DNA of 64,000 nt, from positions 122,750-186,749 of the forward strand of contig CAJTTM010000002.1 of the NCBI GenBank assembly GCA_910579135.1. Direction: 5' to 3'. A program made the position numbers and the translations under genes. Under the pieces are notes generated by a model. The model was not told the DNA's origin, did not search any database, and worked only from the letters and a program-made list of their open reading frames with translations. This DNA is from an uncultured Erysipelotrichales bacterium (GTDB taxonomy: Bacteria; Bacillota_I; Bacilli_A; Erysipelotrichales; Coprobacillaceae). Below, one piece after another: positions 25,828 through 34,694 of this stretch (positions within the stretch are counted from its first letter, which is position 1; each line of letters begins with the position of its first letter).

Positions 25828-26880
25828 TTATAAAACTTTAATTGTTCCTCTAGTTACAACCCATGGTCCATAAACTTTCTTTCCATTGATTGTTTTGTAA
25901 GCTCTGGCTCTCATGTAGTATTTAGAACCTTTTTTCAATTTAGTAAATGTTTTACTAACTGTCTTATTACTCTTAGAAGTATAAGATTTTAAACCACTTG
26001 TAAATTTCTTGTTCTTAGCGATTTGAACTTGATATCCAGTAGCTAATTTATCTCTAGTCCAAGTTACTTTTAATTGTTTTCTGATAATCTGTTTAACAGT
26101 TTTTTTCTTTTTCTTTACTTTTTTATAGTTAGCAAGCCCTGCATTTTTCATTGCTTGAGGTCTAACTGTAATAGTAACCTTTTTAGTTGTAGTTTTGTAT
26201 TTAAGTGCTCTATATCCTGATGTTGGTACTTTTGCAGTTATAGTGACAGTAGCCTTACCATAAGCTTTTGTATAAATGTATCCATTTTTATTAACAGTTA
26301 ACACTTTTGTATTACTTGATTTATAAGTATATTCAGGATATCCATCTGCAACTCGTGGTCTTAAATATGTTGCATAATACTTAGGATTTTTATAAGTAAT
26401 TGTATAACTTCCCTTTACATTTGTAAATTTTTGTGAAGTTCCTTTATGCTCTTGAACATAAAACTTATAATTACTAAATGTATTGTCATTACTGTAGAAT
26501 AGTATATAATATCTACCTGCAGGAAGTTTAGAATAGTAAAATTGATCTGTTTCAGTTGATGATCCATAATCTAATTCACATTTAACATCATTTCCATAAG
26601 CATTCACAATACCAAATCTAATACCAGATGTAGCATCTATTTTAATCTTCATTTTTATTGTAGTTGTTTTAGAAAGGTCAAAATAGTACCAATCATACGC
26701 ATCTGGCGTAGCTGTAGATGTACCACCAATAGTATCCTCATATACAGGTCCTAAATTAATTGGTGTAGCAGTAGTGTAATCATTCCCACCCTCAGACGCA
26801 TTAACTTCAGGTAATCCTACAACAGTTAATGTCATAGCACATATAACTAATGTTAATAATAATTTCTTAATAATTTTCAA
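25828..26880 (-). CDS. Secreted protein with PPC-like, Big2-like and FN3-like domains
   Basis: A 350-residue exported protein. A signal peptide (1-29, cleavage near VNAS) is followed by a domain at about 34-150 resembling bacterial pre-peptidase C-terminal folds (DAYDWYYFDLSKTTTIKMKI, LPAGRYYILFYS). A Big2-like Ig domain (about 158-225, YKSSNTKVLTVNKNGYI) and a FN3-like end (about 255-350, KVYGPWVVTRG) complete it. No catalytic domain is seen, so it is probably a binding or structural exoprotein. The start codon is TTG at 26880 behind GAGGAGGG. The FN3 end resembles those of the two lytic enzymes. Confidence 0.78.
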   Translation of the reverse strand: MKIIKKLLLTLVICAMTLTVVGLPEVNASEGGNDYTTATPINLGPVYEDTIGGTSTATPDAYDWYYFDLSKTTTIKMKIKIDATSGIRFGIVNAYGNDVKCELDYGSSTETDQFYYSKLPAGRYYILFYSNDNTFSNYKFYVQEHKGTSQKFTNVKGSYTITYKNPKYYATYLRPRVADGYPEYTYKSSNTKVLTVNKNGYIYTKAYGKATVTITAKVPTSGYRALKYKTTTKKVTITVRPQAMKNAGLANYKKVKKKKKTVKQIIRKQLKVTWTRDKLATGYQVQIAKNKKFTSGLKSYTSKSNKTVSKTFTKLKKGSKYYMRARAYKTINGKKVYGPWVVTRGTIKVL

Positions 26881-27004
26881 AAAAATCCCTCCTCTTCATT
26901 GTTATTATACATTGTAAAATAATCTAAGTAAAGTTAATTATGATAAAATATGTGAAATTTCAGTTTTTAAAAGTATATCTCTATTTGATTGTATCTTTTC
27001 GTTT

Positions 27005-28315
27005 TTATTCTTTAATTTCTCCAACATATTTTGTTGCTGGTCTTATAATACGTCCATCATATAATCTATTTTCAATATTATGAGCAATCCATCCTACTGT
27101 ACGACTTACTGCAAATAATAAAGTATATAAATCCTCTGGAATACCAAGCATTTCATAAACTAAGCCACTATAGAAATCGACATTTGAACAAACATGAATA
27201 TGCTTTTTCTTTTCAATTTCTTCAATGGCAATAGTTGCAAACTTTTCATAGAATAGATAGTCATCAAGTTGATTCTTTTCAATTGCCAGTTCTTTACATT
27301 TTGCTCTTAATATTTCACTTCTAGGATCACTCAATGTATATACTGCATGTCCTATTCCATAAACAAGCCCACTATTATCATTATAGTTTTTATCCAAAAT
27401 CTTTAATATAATTCCTCGAATCTCTTCATCACTAGCATGTATTCCTATATCATTAATAACTTGTTCCATCTGTTTTTTAACTGCAATATTTGCACCTCCA
27501 TGTCTAGGACCTTTTAATGATCCTATTGACCCAGCCATTGAAGAATATAAATCTGTACCCGTAGATGCAATAACAACATTTGTAAATGTTGAGTTATTTC
27601 CTCCTCCATGGTCTGCGTGAAGAACTAAAGAAATATCTAGAACTTCTGCTTCCTTTTCTGTGAAAATCCCATCATCTCTAAGTAATAACAATATTGTTTC
27701 AGCAATACTATATTCTTTATTAATATGATGAATAATTAAACTTCCATCATGGAAAGTATGATTTTTTGCATGATAAGTATAACAAATAATAGAAGGGATT
27801 TTCGCAATAAGATTAATTCCTTTGTCTAAAACATCTGTGACTTCATTACTATCAGGATTTTCATCATAATCATATAACATCAATACACATCTTTGTAGTT
27901 TGTTCATCAAATTACGAGCAGGATATCCTAAAATATTTCCTTCTAAATAATGTTGTGGTAATTCATAACGATCACTTAAAACATTTTTAAAATCAGATAA
28001 CTCCTCTTCGTTTGGTAAATATCCAAACAAAATCAAAAAACATACTTTCTCGTATAAATATTTACTACCTTTGTTATTATTAATAATATCTTTAACATTA
28101 ATACCTCGATAATATAAAATACCATTAACATCTTTTTTGATACCATCTTCTTTTGTATATCCAACAACATCACTAATTTTAGTTAAACCAACTAAAACTC
28201 CTGTACCATCTTCATTTCTTAATCCTTTTTTTACACTATATTGAGAGTATAATTCATTTTTAATTTCATTATCTTCTTTAAATTTTTCAAAGAATTGATT
28301 AATCTTTTCAATCAT
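27005..28315 (-). CDS. gltA: Citrate synthase
   Basis: Condenses acetyl-CoA with oxaloacetate to citrate. At 436 residues it has the expected HADHGGGNNSTF segment, GPRHGGANIAVKKQM and the late VCSNVDFYSGLVYEM, which provide the two catalytic histidines and the aspartate. It stands alone, with ATG after GGAGG. No aconitase or isocitrate dehydrogenase gene is in the window, so it may feed glutamate synthesis through an incomplete cycle; that part is inference. Confidence 0.95.
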   Translation of the reverse strand: MIEKINQFFEKFKEDNEIKNELYSQYSVKKGLRNEDGTGVLVGLTKISDVVGYTKEDGIKKDVNGILYYRGINVKDIINNNKGSKYLYEKVCFLILFGYLPNEEELSDFKNVLSDRYELPQHYLEGNILGYPARNLMNKLQRCVLMLYDYDENPDSNEVTDVLDKGINLIAKIPSIICYTYHAKNHTFHDGSLIIHHINKEYSIAETILLLLRDDGIFTEKEAEVLDISLVLHADHGGGNNSTFTNVVIASTGTDLYSSMAGSIGSLKGPRHGGANIAVKKQMEQVINDIGIHASDEEIRGIILKILDKNYNDNSGLVYGIGHAVYTLSDPRSEILRAKCKELAIEKNQLDDYLFYEKFATIAIEEIEKKKHIHVCSNVDFYSGLVYEMLGIPEDLYTLLFAVSRTVGWIAHNIENRLYDGRIIRPATKYVGEIKE

Positions 28316-28434
28316 ACAAAACCTCCTTTGGTTGAGTCATTATAACACATTTTTGAATAATTGTATACAATAACATCATATATAATTCATTATTTAGAAA
28401 ATATATATAAATCAGTGTATTTTTTATAAAAATA

Positions 28435-28459
28435 CAAAAAATAACACATTTCTGTGTTA
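28435..28459 (-). terminator. Terminator after the HAD gene
   Basis: TAACACA and TGTGTTA form a 7-bp stem with a four-base loop, then a T run on the minus strand. Confidence 0.75.
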
Positions 28460-29236
28460 CTTTTCTATCCACCCAAAATATTGACAAGCATATTGTATAC
28501 CATCATTGATACTCTCTTTTGTCACAAAATTAGCCTTTTCTTTTAGTTCTTCACAACCATTTCCCATTGCAATACAAGTCCATTTATCTTTAAACATAAC
28601 TAAATCATTATAATCATCACCAAAAACAACAACTTCACTATTATCACCATCAATATAATGAATCATTTTTTCTATTCCTTCATCTTTTTTGTCATGTTGA
28701 AATGTTAAATAAGAATCCACAAAACGTATATGACCTATAGTATCTTTTAATGTTAATAAATGTTCTTCTTCTTGACTTACTGCAATATAAATCTTATAAA
28801 TATCTTTAATATCTTCATATGATTTTTTACTATCATAAAAATAACGTGTTGGCTCTTTTCTATAACCGACTTGATTGATAAATGTTTCATCATTCATAAA
28901 AACATTAATACTATCATCAAAAGCAATTAAAACACCGTATCCAAGTTCTTTTGCTTGATGGCATAGTTTTACAGCCTTTTCTTTATTTAACGGCTCATTG
29001 ATAACCAGTTCATTATTCACCGCAATAGCAGCACCACCATTCGCAACTATATTATCAATTCCCATCTCTTTTGCAAAATCAACAACTTTATAATATGCTC
29101 TACCACTTGCAATAGCTACAAAATGTTCCTTTTCTTTTAATTTTCTTATTGTTTCTTTAGCTGATGGTACTATTTCTCCAGTTTGTTTATTTGTAAGAGT
29201 TCCATCAATATCAAAGAAAAAATATTTTTTCTTCAT
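28457..29236 (-). CDS. HAD superfamily (Cof-like) phosphatase
   Basis: A 259-residue Cof-type HAD hydrolase, which typically dephosphorylates sugar phosphates or flavin intermediates. Motif I is FFFDIDGTLTN (nucleophile and acid aspartates), motif II is AIASGRAY and motif IV is VVFGDDYNDLVMF. An inserted C2 cap lies between. A GTG in frame lies inside the ribosome site; the ATG at 29236 is better placed. It follows the AI-2E-type permease gene closely. Confidence 0.9.
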   Translation of the reverse strand: MKKKYFFFDIDGTLTNKQTGEIVPSAKETIRKLKEKEHFVAIASGRAYYKVVDFAKEMGIDNIVANGGAAIAVNNELVINEPLNKEKAVKLCHQAKELGYGVLIAFDDSINVFMNDETFINQVGYRKEPTRYFYDSKKSYEDIKDIYKIYIAVSQEEEHLLTLKDTIGHIRFVDSYLTFQHDKKDEGIEKMIHYIDGDNSEVVVFGDDYNDLVMFKDKWTCIAMGNGCEELKEKANFVTKESINDGIQYACQYFGWIEK

Positions 29237-29257
29237 ACAAGTCACCTCTATCTTATT

Positions 29258-30244
29258 CTATTTGATTTTTAATTGATTATCAAGATAACATTGTATAAAT
29301 GTTAGGGTTATTGGTGAAATCAGTATTCCTATCACTCCAAAGATTTCTAAATGAATAATCATTGATAAAAATAGAATAATAGAAGGAATATGAAGTTGAT
29401 TATTCATGAGCTTAGGTTCTAAGAATGTTCTTAAAACAAGTACTAATAAATAAAGTAATAATAAATAAAAAGCTTTAAAATAATCTTTGAGAATTATTCT
29501 ATATATAATCATAGGTATTAATACTATACCTACCCCAATAAAAGGCAAAGAATCTAAAAAAGCTGAGAGAAATGCTAATAAAAGTGGATATGAGAATCTT
29601 AAAACTATAAAACCAAATAATAAAATCATAAACACAATAATCATTAATTGAATTTGAGTGAAAAAATAACTTCTTATTGTAGATAAAATATTATTCTTAA
29701 TTGTTATAAAATAAGAGAATGAATGGTTATATTTATAAAGATAATCTTTAAAATCATCAAATCCAATCCAAAACAAAAAAGAAGAAAACATAAAGAAAAT
29801 AATTGATTTTAGAAAAAGAGGTATAAAAGATATTAATTGTAATCCTGTATCAACAAAAAAATGAAATAAATAGTCTAATATACTTTTACTATATACAAGA
29901 ATTTGACCTAAATGATATGGTTGAAGTTCATTAACAATATCACCAAGCACTAAAGAAACTTGATTATAAATATCTGATGCATAAGAAATAAGATGAGGCA
30001 TATAAGACACACTATAATAAATCAATAATCCTAGTATACCTATAATAAACAGATATGAAAAAAGTAAAATCAAAAATCCTATTTCTTTACGATAACAAGT
30101 GTTTTTTAAAAAAGAAGATAATCCAAGAACTATAAGAAAGGATAATATAAAAGTGAAATACTGAATAACAAGATATTTTACAAAAAGATAATACACTATA
30201 CATATCAATATTAATTTTAAACATCTTTTTATACTCATCTTCAA
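29258..30244 (-). CDS. AI-2E/YtvI family membrane protein
   Basis: A roughly 328-residue polytopic membrane protein with about eight hydrophobic segments. It has the family C-terminal signature (LLLAFLSAFLDSLPFIGVGI, then FLEPKLMNNQLHIPSIILF and HLEIFGVIGILISP). Members include exporters, Na+/H+ antiporter-like proteins and the sporulation protein YtvI; autoinducer-2 export should not be assumed. The start is uncertain: TTG at 30244 lies 8 bases after AGG, and an ATG lies two codons later. Confidence 0.85.
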   Translation of the reverse strand: MKMSIKRCLKLILICIVYYLFVKYLVIQYFTFILSFLIVLGLSSFLKNTCYRKEIGFLILLFSYLFIIGILGLLIYYSVSYMPHLISYASDIYNQVSLVLGDIVNELQPYHLGQILVYSKSILDYLFHFFVDTGLQLISFIPLFLKSIIFFMFSSFLFWIGFDDFKDYLYKYNHSFSYFITIKNNILSTIRSYFFTQIQLMIIVFMILLFGFIVLRFSYPLLLAFLSAFLDSLPFIGVGIVLIPMIIYRIILKDYFKAFYLLLLYLLVLVLRTFLEPKLMNNQLHIPSIILFLSMIIHLEIFGVIGILISPITLTFIQCYLDNQLKIK

Positions 30245-30267
30245 TATCATCACCTATACATTATATG

Positions 30268-30300
30268 AAAAACAACTAGAACATATTAATTCTAGTTGTT
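30268..30300 (-). terminator. Terminator after the polysaccharide deacetylase gene
   Basis: AACAACTAGAA and TTCTAGTTGTT form an 11-bp stem with an eight-base loop, followed by Ts on the minus strand. The stop codon of the deacetylase gene lies within the stem. Confidence 0.85.
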
Positions 30301-31674
30301 AACATTTTGATGAAAATCAGGTGTATCTTCATCTATACCTTTAAATTCATAACCTTTGTTTTTATAATATTCAATAATTGTTGACAAAGTATCAACAGTA
30401 GCTTGTTTTCCATTAGCATCATGCATTAAGATCATAACTTGCTTTTGTTTAGAAGAAGTTGCTCGTCTTATCATTTCAGAAGTTGCCATACGAGAATATC
30501 CATCACCATTTTCACAATTCCAATCAAAGTAACGATAACCCTTTTTTTCTACCATTCCAACCAACTTACTCATGATTTTAGGACTATATTTTCTTGATAC
30601 TGTATTAGAACTTCCTCCTGGAAAACGAATATACTTCGTCTTTTTCCCTGTCTGTTTTTCTACTAAATTAGAAATTTTTTCTAAATCATTAAAATAAGCA
30701 TCAACTGACTGATAGACTTTTCCATAATCATGACTATATGTATGTAACGCAATCGTATGACCACCATTCACAATATCTTTCATACGAGAATAATACTTTT
30801 TATTAATTCCTGTCACAAAAAATGTAGCTTTAATATTGTATTTCTTTAAAATATTTAAAACTGATGAAGTATAACGAGAAGGTCCATCATCAAATGTTAG
30901 ATAAACAACTTTTTGACTCACTGATTTTTTGACATGAACAGTAATTTCTGCTTCACTTTGGTTAGAAGAAGCATCACAAGCAGTCACTTTCACCTTATAA
31001 TCTCCAACTTTTTGTCGATTAAGGTTTTTCTCATCAACTTTTATTTTGACATCTTTATCTTGATTATCACTAACTTCAATATAATCAGCTAATGTTTTCT
31101 TTGAATTCACAGCTATCTCTATTTCTTTAGTATGGATAATTGGTTTTTCTTCATCTTTTTCAAGAACATTTACTGTAGTTTTAGCTTCAGTAATATTTCC
31201 CGCTTCATCTTTTATTGATAGACTTACTTCTTGTTTTCCAACTTTATCAAATGAATAGTTTTCTAAAAATGAAACTTCAGTTTTTGTACTATCTTCTATT
31301 TTATCTATTAATTCTTCTGCTTTTAATGGATAATTATACCTAATATCTAATGTTTTTAATTTAACCTTAGGTTTGATTGTATCAACAATCTCAATTGTTA
31401 AGATTTCTTCTTTATCTCCAATTTTAAAAATAACATCATACTCTCCTAGTTTATTATATTGAACCTTAGAATCATCAATAACCAATTTCTCTTTATTATC
31501 ACTTTTAATTTCTTTTATAAATTTATGATAATCGACAACACTGTTAATTTCTATTTTGTTGCTTATTTCATTAAATTCAATCATTTTATGAGGTCTTAAT
31601 AAAAAAAACAAAGCAATTACTATAATAACCAATACACCAATAACAACTTTACCTCTATTTGCTAACTTATTCAC
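30292..31674 (-). CDS. Membrane-anchored polysaccharide deacetylase with Ig-like domains
   Basis: A NodB-domain enzyme of about 460 residues that probably deacetylates peptidoglycan or another wall polymer outside the cell. One N-terminal membrane anchor (about 9-27) is followed by beta-sandwich domains of DUF5011 type (about 30-245). The catalytic domain carries all five motifs: YLTFDDGPS, HTYSHD, RFPGGSSN, DWNCENGDG and MILMHD. The reading frame begins with a TTG only 2 bases from the ribosome site, so GTG at 31674 is preferred though not certain. It may make the wall resistant to lysozyme-type enzymes. Confidence 0.92.
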   Translation of the reverse strand: MNKLANRGKVVIGVLVIIVIALFFLLRPHKMIEFNEISNKIEINSVVDYHKFIKEIKSDNKEKLVIDDSKVQYNKLGEYDVIFKIGDKEEILTIEIVDTIKPKVKLKTLDIRYNYPLKAEELIDKIEDSTKTEVSFLENYSFDKVGKQEVSLSIKDEAGNITEAKTTVNVLEKDEEKPIIHTKEIEIAVNSKKTLADYIEVSDNQDKDVKIKVDEKNLNRQKVGDYKVKVTACDASSNQSEAEITVHVKKSVSQKVVYLTFDDGPSRYTSSVLNILKKYNIKATFFVTGINKKYYSRMKDIVNGGHTIALHTYSHDYGKVYQSVDAYFNDLEKISNLVEKQTGKKTKYIRFPGGSSNTVSRKYSPKIMSKLVGMVEKKGYRYFDWNCENGDGYSRMATSEMIRRATSSKQKQVMILMHDANGKQATVDTLSTIIEYYKNKGYEFKGIDEDTPDFHQNVNN

Positions 31675-31770
31675 CCTTATCAATTCTCCTTTTTATGTTT
31701 TACCTTATATTTTTCTTGATAAATACAATATTTTTCATCCATATGTTTTACTCATATTGAGGTGAAAAAC

Positions 31771-32235
31771 ATGTCAAAAAAACATTACTATCAATCTAAT
31801 GACGTTCTTAACAACTATTATTTCCTACATTCAAAATATCCAGAATATCTCCATTATTTTCAAACGTTAAAAAAACCAAAAGAAATAACTTCTCTTATCG
31901 GAATAGAAATTGAATTATCTTACAATGTCACACTTAATGATTTTATGAATGACAATGAAATCAACAAGCTATTTAAAGCAAATGAGAATCCACCATTCCA
32001 CTCTTATGACCAAAATTATTTCTTTACTATATTTAATACGACTCAAACAACTCTTATTAATATCATACTTCCTTTTTTTAAATCTTTAAGAAACCAAAAC
32101 AAAATACTATATATAGGTATTTATATATGTAACCCTATCATTTATCCTGATGATTTTATTGAAAAAACACATCATCAACTCAAAATTTCTAAATCTAATC
32201 AATGTTATATTTCTATTTTGAATACTTATGACTAA
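31771..32235 (+). CDS. Hypothetical protein (154 residues)
   Basis: Unrecognised. GAGGTGA precedes ATG at 31771. The protein is rich in Asn, Tyr and Ile (YFLHSKYPEYLHYFQTLKKP), with no signal or membrane segment, and looks like a small globular mixed alpha/beta protein. Its last 23 bases overlap the 3' end of the converging P-type ATPase gene. It is the only plus-strand gene in a long minus-strand stretch. Confidence 0.6.
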   Translation: MSKKHYYQSNDVLNNYYFLHSKYPEYLHYFQTLKKPKEITSLIGIEIELSYNVTLNDFMNDNEINKLFKANENPPFHSYDQNYFFTIFNTTQTTLINIILPFFKSLRNQNKILYIGIYICNPIIYPDDFIEKTHHQLKISKSNQCYISILNTYD

Positions 32236-34552
32236 TCATCTGCTTGACTCTATTTAATTTATGAAATGTATATTTTAATCCGCTAATCATAAATATTGAA
32301 GTTGCACATAATGGTATGACCCATATCACTCTAAAATCAAAAATTGGATAAATATTAAAGAAATAAGGCATTATCAGCAAAATTAAATAGAAACAAATAC
32401 AAAGTGTTAAAGAAAATACAAATCTTCTTTTGGTAAATGGATAGCATACAATAAAAACAACCACAAAGCTAATAAACCCTGCTGTTAAAAAATAATATGT
32501 TGAATACATAGTAGCATCAAAGTTCAGCCATATTCCTAAAAATCTAATCATCAACATATAAATAAATAATGTCAATGCACAAGGTAATGAGGTTTTAATA
32601 ACATGATGTAAGAACCCCTCATCATCTAGCAGAGCTGATTGTTCTAAAGTCAAATAAAAGCTTGGTATACCAATCGCAAGTGAACTAATTAAACTCAGTT
32701 GCAATGGTGTAAAAGGATAGGTAGCTTTTAAGAATACAAATGCAACACACAACAATGTTGAATAGATTGTTTTTGTAAGATATAAAGAACTTACTCTTTC
32801 AATATTAGCGATAATACTTCTTCCTTCTTCAACAATATCTTTCATTGAAGCAAAATCACTATCTAATAATACGACATGAGCCGCTTGTCTTGCAGCTTCA
32901 CTCCCTGCTGCCATCGCAATTCCACAATCAGCATCCTTAAGAGCTAAAACATCATTGACTCCATCACCAACCATACCAACAACATGCCCTCTTTTTTGTA
33001 AAGCTTTAATAATCATTTCTTTTTGTTCTGGTTTAACACGTCCAAAAATAGTATAATGATCAATAACTTGATTTAATTCTTCTTCATCACTAGGAAGAAG
33101 AGAAGCATCAATATAGTTTTGAGCATTCTTAACTCCTGCATCTCCTGCAACCTTAGAAACAGTTAAAGGATTATCACCTGATAAAATTTTAATATCCACA
33201 TTACTTTTCCTAAAATACTTCAATACTTCTTTAGCATCATCTCTAATACAATCTTTAATAATGATTAATGCTATTGGTTGAATCCCTTCCACACTACCAT
33301 TATCTTCATCTAAACTTTCAGCCTTACCTAAAAGCAAAACTCTTCTACCTTTATGAGAAAGTTCATCCACTCTTTTCATTATTTTAGGATCATCCATCAA
33401 AAATTCTGGAGCACCAAGTACAAAAGCTCCCATATCTTGAAATTCAATAGCTCGATATTTTCTTTGAGAAGAAAAGGGAATCAATGATGTAATATTTAAA
33501 TCCCTCTTATCAAAATAATCCATCAAAGCTTGTTGTGTTACATTAACATCATCAAAAGCATGAGCAATTCCACCCATTATATTATTGATATCTTCTTTTG
33601 TTTTATCTGATAATAATTCGACATCTTCAACCTTTAATTCTCCAGTTGTTATTGTACCCGTTTTATCTAAGCATAAAACATCAACTCGAGCTAATGATTC
33701 AATGGCTTCCATCTCTTGAATCAGAGCTTGTTTTTTCGCAAGTTTTCCTACTCCAATAATAAAAGAAATACTAGTTAATAATACTAACCCTTCAGGAATC
33801 ATCCCAATCACACCTGCTACTGTATGTACAATAGCCTCATTAACTGATTGTTTGACTAATACTATCTGTGCTGCAAATAAAACCAAACCTACAGGAATAA
33901 TCACAATACTTAAAACCTTAATGATTTTCTCAATTGAAGACTTCATTTCTGAAGAAGCCCTATTTTTATGTTTGGCTTTCATAACTAATTTTTCTGCATA
34001 GTTTTCTTTACCAACGTGAATAACTTTCGCATATCCACTACCAGATACCAAAAAGCTCCCTGCTAATAATTCATCATCTTTTTTCTTTTTGATTGCTTCT
34101 GATTCACCAGTAAGCATAGCTTCATTAACTTCCATTCCTTGTGATGATAAGACAATACAATCACTACCTATTTGATTTCCATTTTCTACAAAGATAATAT
34201 CATCTTTGACTAATTCGTGAACAGGAATCTCTATCATTTTTCCTTCACGAATGACACGTCCTTTTTTTACCGTTATAACTTCTAAACTATCAATAATTTT
34301 TTTGACTTTAAATTCTTGAAAAACACCAATAATCGTATTAGTAAAAACCACTCCTACAAAGGTTATATTTTTAATATAACCCGTAAAAATAATGATTAAA
34401 GCTAAAAAGATATTTAAAAAGTTAAAATATGTTAATGTATGTTCTAAAATAATTTGTTTCTTTGTTTTAGATATATTATTATTACTTTCATTAACTAATC
34501 CTTGTTGGATTCGTTCATTAACTTGTGTATTTGTTAAACCTTGATATTTCAT
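32213..34552 (-). CDS. P-type cation-transporting ATPase (CtpE-like)
   Basis: A 779-residue P-type ATPase. The phosphorylation motif is DKTGTITTGE, the actuator loop is TGES (MLTGESEAI) and the hinge is GDGVNDVLALKDAD. About ten membrane helices are visible, and the IPEGLVLLTSISF motif stands in transmembrane helix 4. That motif in place of the heavy-metal CPx signature argues against a copper or zinc pump. It resembles the CtpE branch, one member of which imports calcium. Ion specificity is not proven here. Confidence 0.88.
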   Translation of the reverse strand: MKYQGLTNTQVNERIQQGLVNESNNNISKTKKQIILEHTLTYFNFLNIFLALIIIFTGYIKNITFVGVVFTNTIIGVFQEFKVKKIIDSLEVITVKKGRVIREGKMIEIPVHELVKDDIIFVENGNQIGSDCIVLSSQGMEVNEAMLTGESEAIKKKKDDELLAGSFLVSGSGYAKVIHVGKENYAEKLVMKAKHKNRASSEMKSSIEKIIKVLSIVIIPVGLVLFAAQIVLVKQSVNEAIVHTVAGVIGMIPEGLVLLTSISFIIGVGKLAKKQALIQEMEAIESLARVDVLCLDKTGTITTGELKVEDVELLSDKTKEDINNIMGGIAHAFDDVNVTQQALMDYFDKRDLNITSLIPFSSQRKYRAIEFQDMGAFVLGAPEFLMDDPKIMKRVDELSHKGRRVLLLGKAESLDEDNGSVEGIQPIALIIIKDCIRDDAKEVLKYFRKSNVDIKILSGDNPLTVSKVAGDAGVKNAQNYIDASLLPSDEEELNQVIDHYTIFGRVKPEQKEMIIKALQKRGHVVGMVGDGVNDVLALKDADCGIAMAAGSEAARQAAHVVLLDSDFASMKDIVEEGRSIIANIERVSSLYLTKTIYSTLLCVAFVFLKATYPFTPLQLSLISSLAIGIPSFYLTLEQSALLDDEGFLHHVIKTSLPCALTLFIYMLMIRFLGIWLNFDATMYSTYYFLTAGFISFVVVFIVCYPFTKRRFVFSLTLCICFYLILLIMPYFFNIYPIFDFRVIWVIPLCATSIFMISGLKYTFHKLNRVKQMISHKYSK

Positions 34553-34668
34553 AGATTAGAATACCTCCATTAACTTTATCATAACATAAAGTGGTTTATA
34601 TGTATAATACAAAAAAGATGTGGAAAAAAGATGAATTATCATCAAAAAAATAATAATTTTTATTTTAT

Positions 34669-34694
34669 TTAAAAACAGTGCATTTGCACTGTTT
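34669..34694 (-). terminator. Terminator after clpB
   Basis: AAACAGTGC and GCACTGTTT form a 9-bp stem with a four-base loop, followed by Ts on the minus strand. Confidence 0.85.

Noticed and set aside
29258..30244. Quorum-sensing AI-2 exporter
   Set aside because: The family name covers proteins of varied function and no lsr or luxS gene is nearby.
32213..34552. Heavy-metal resistance pump
   Set aside because: No CPx motif or metal-binding domain; the helix 4 signature fits a CtpE-like pump.
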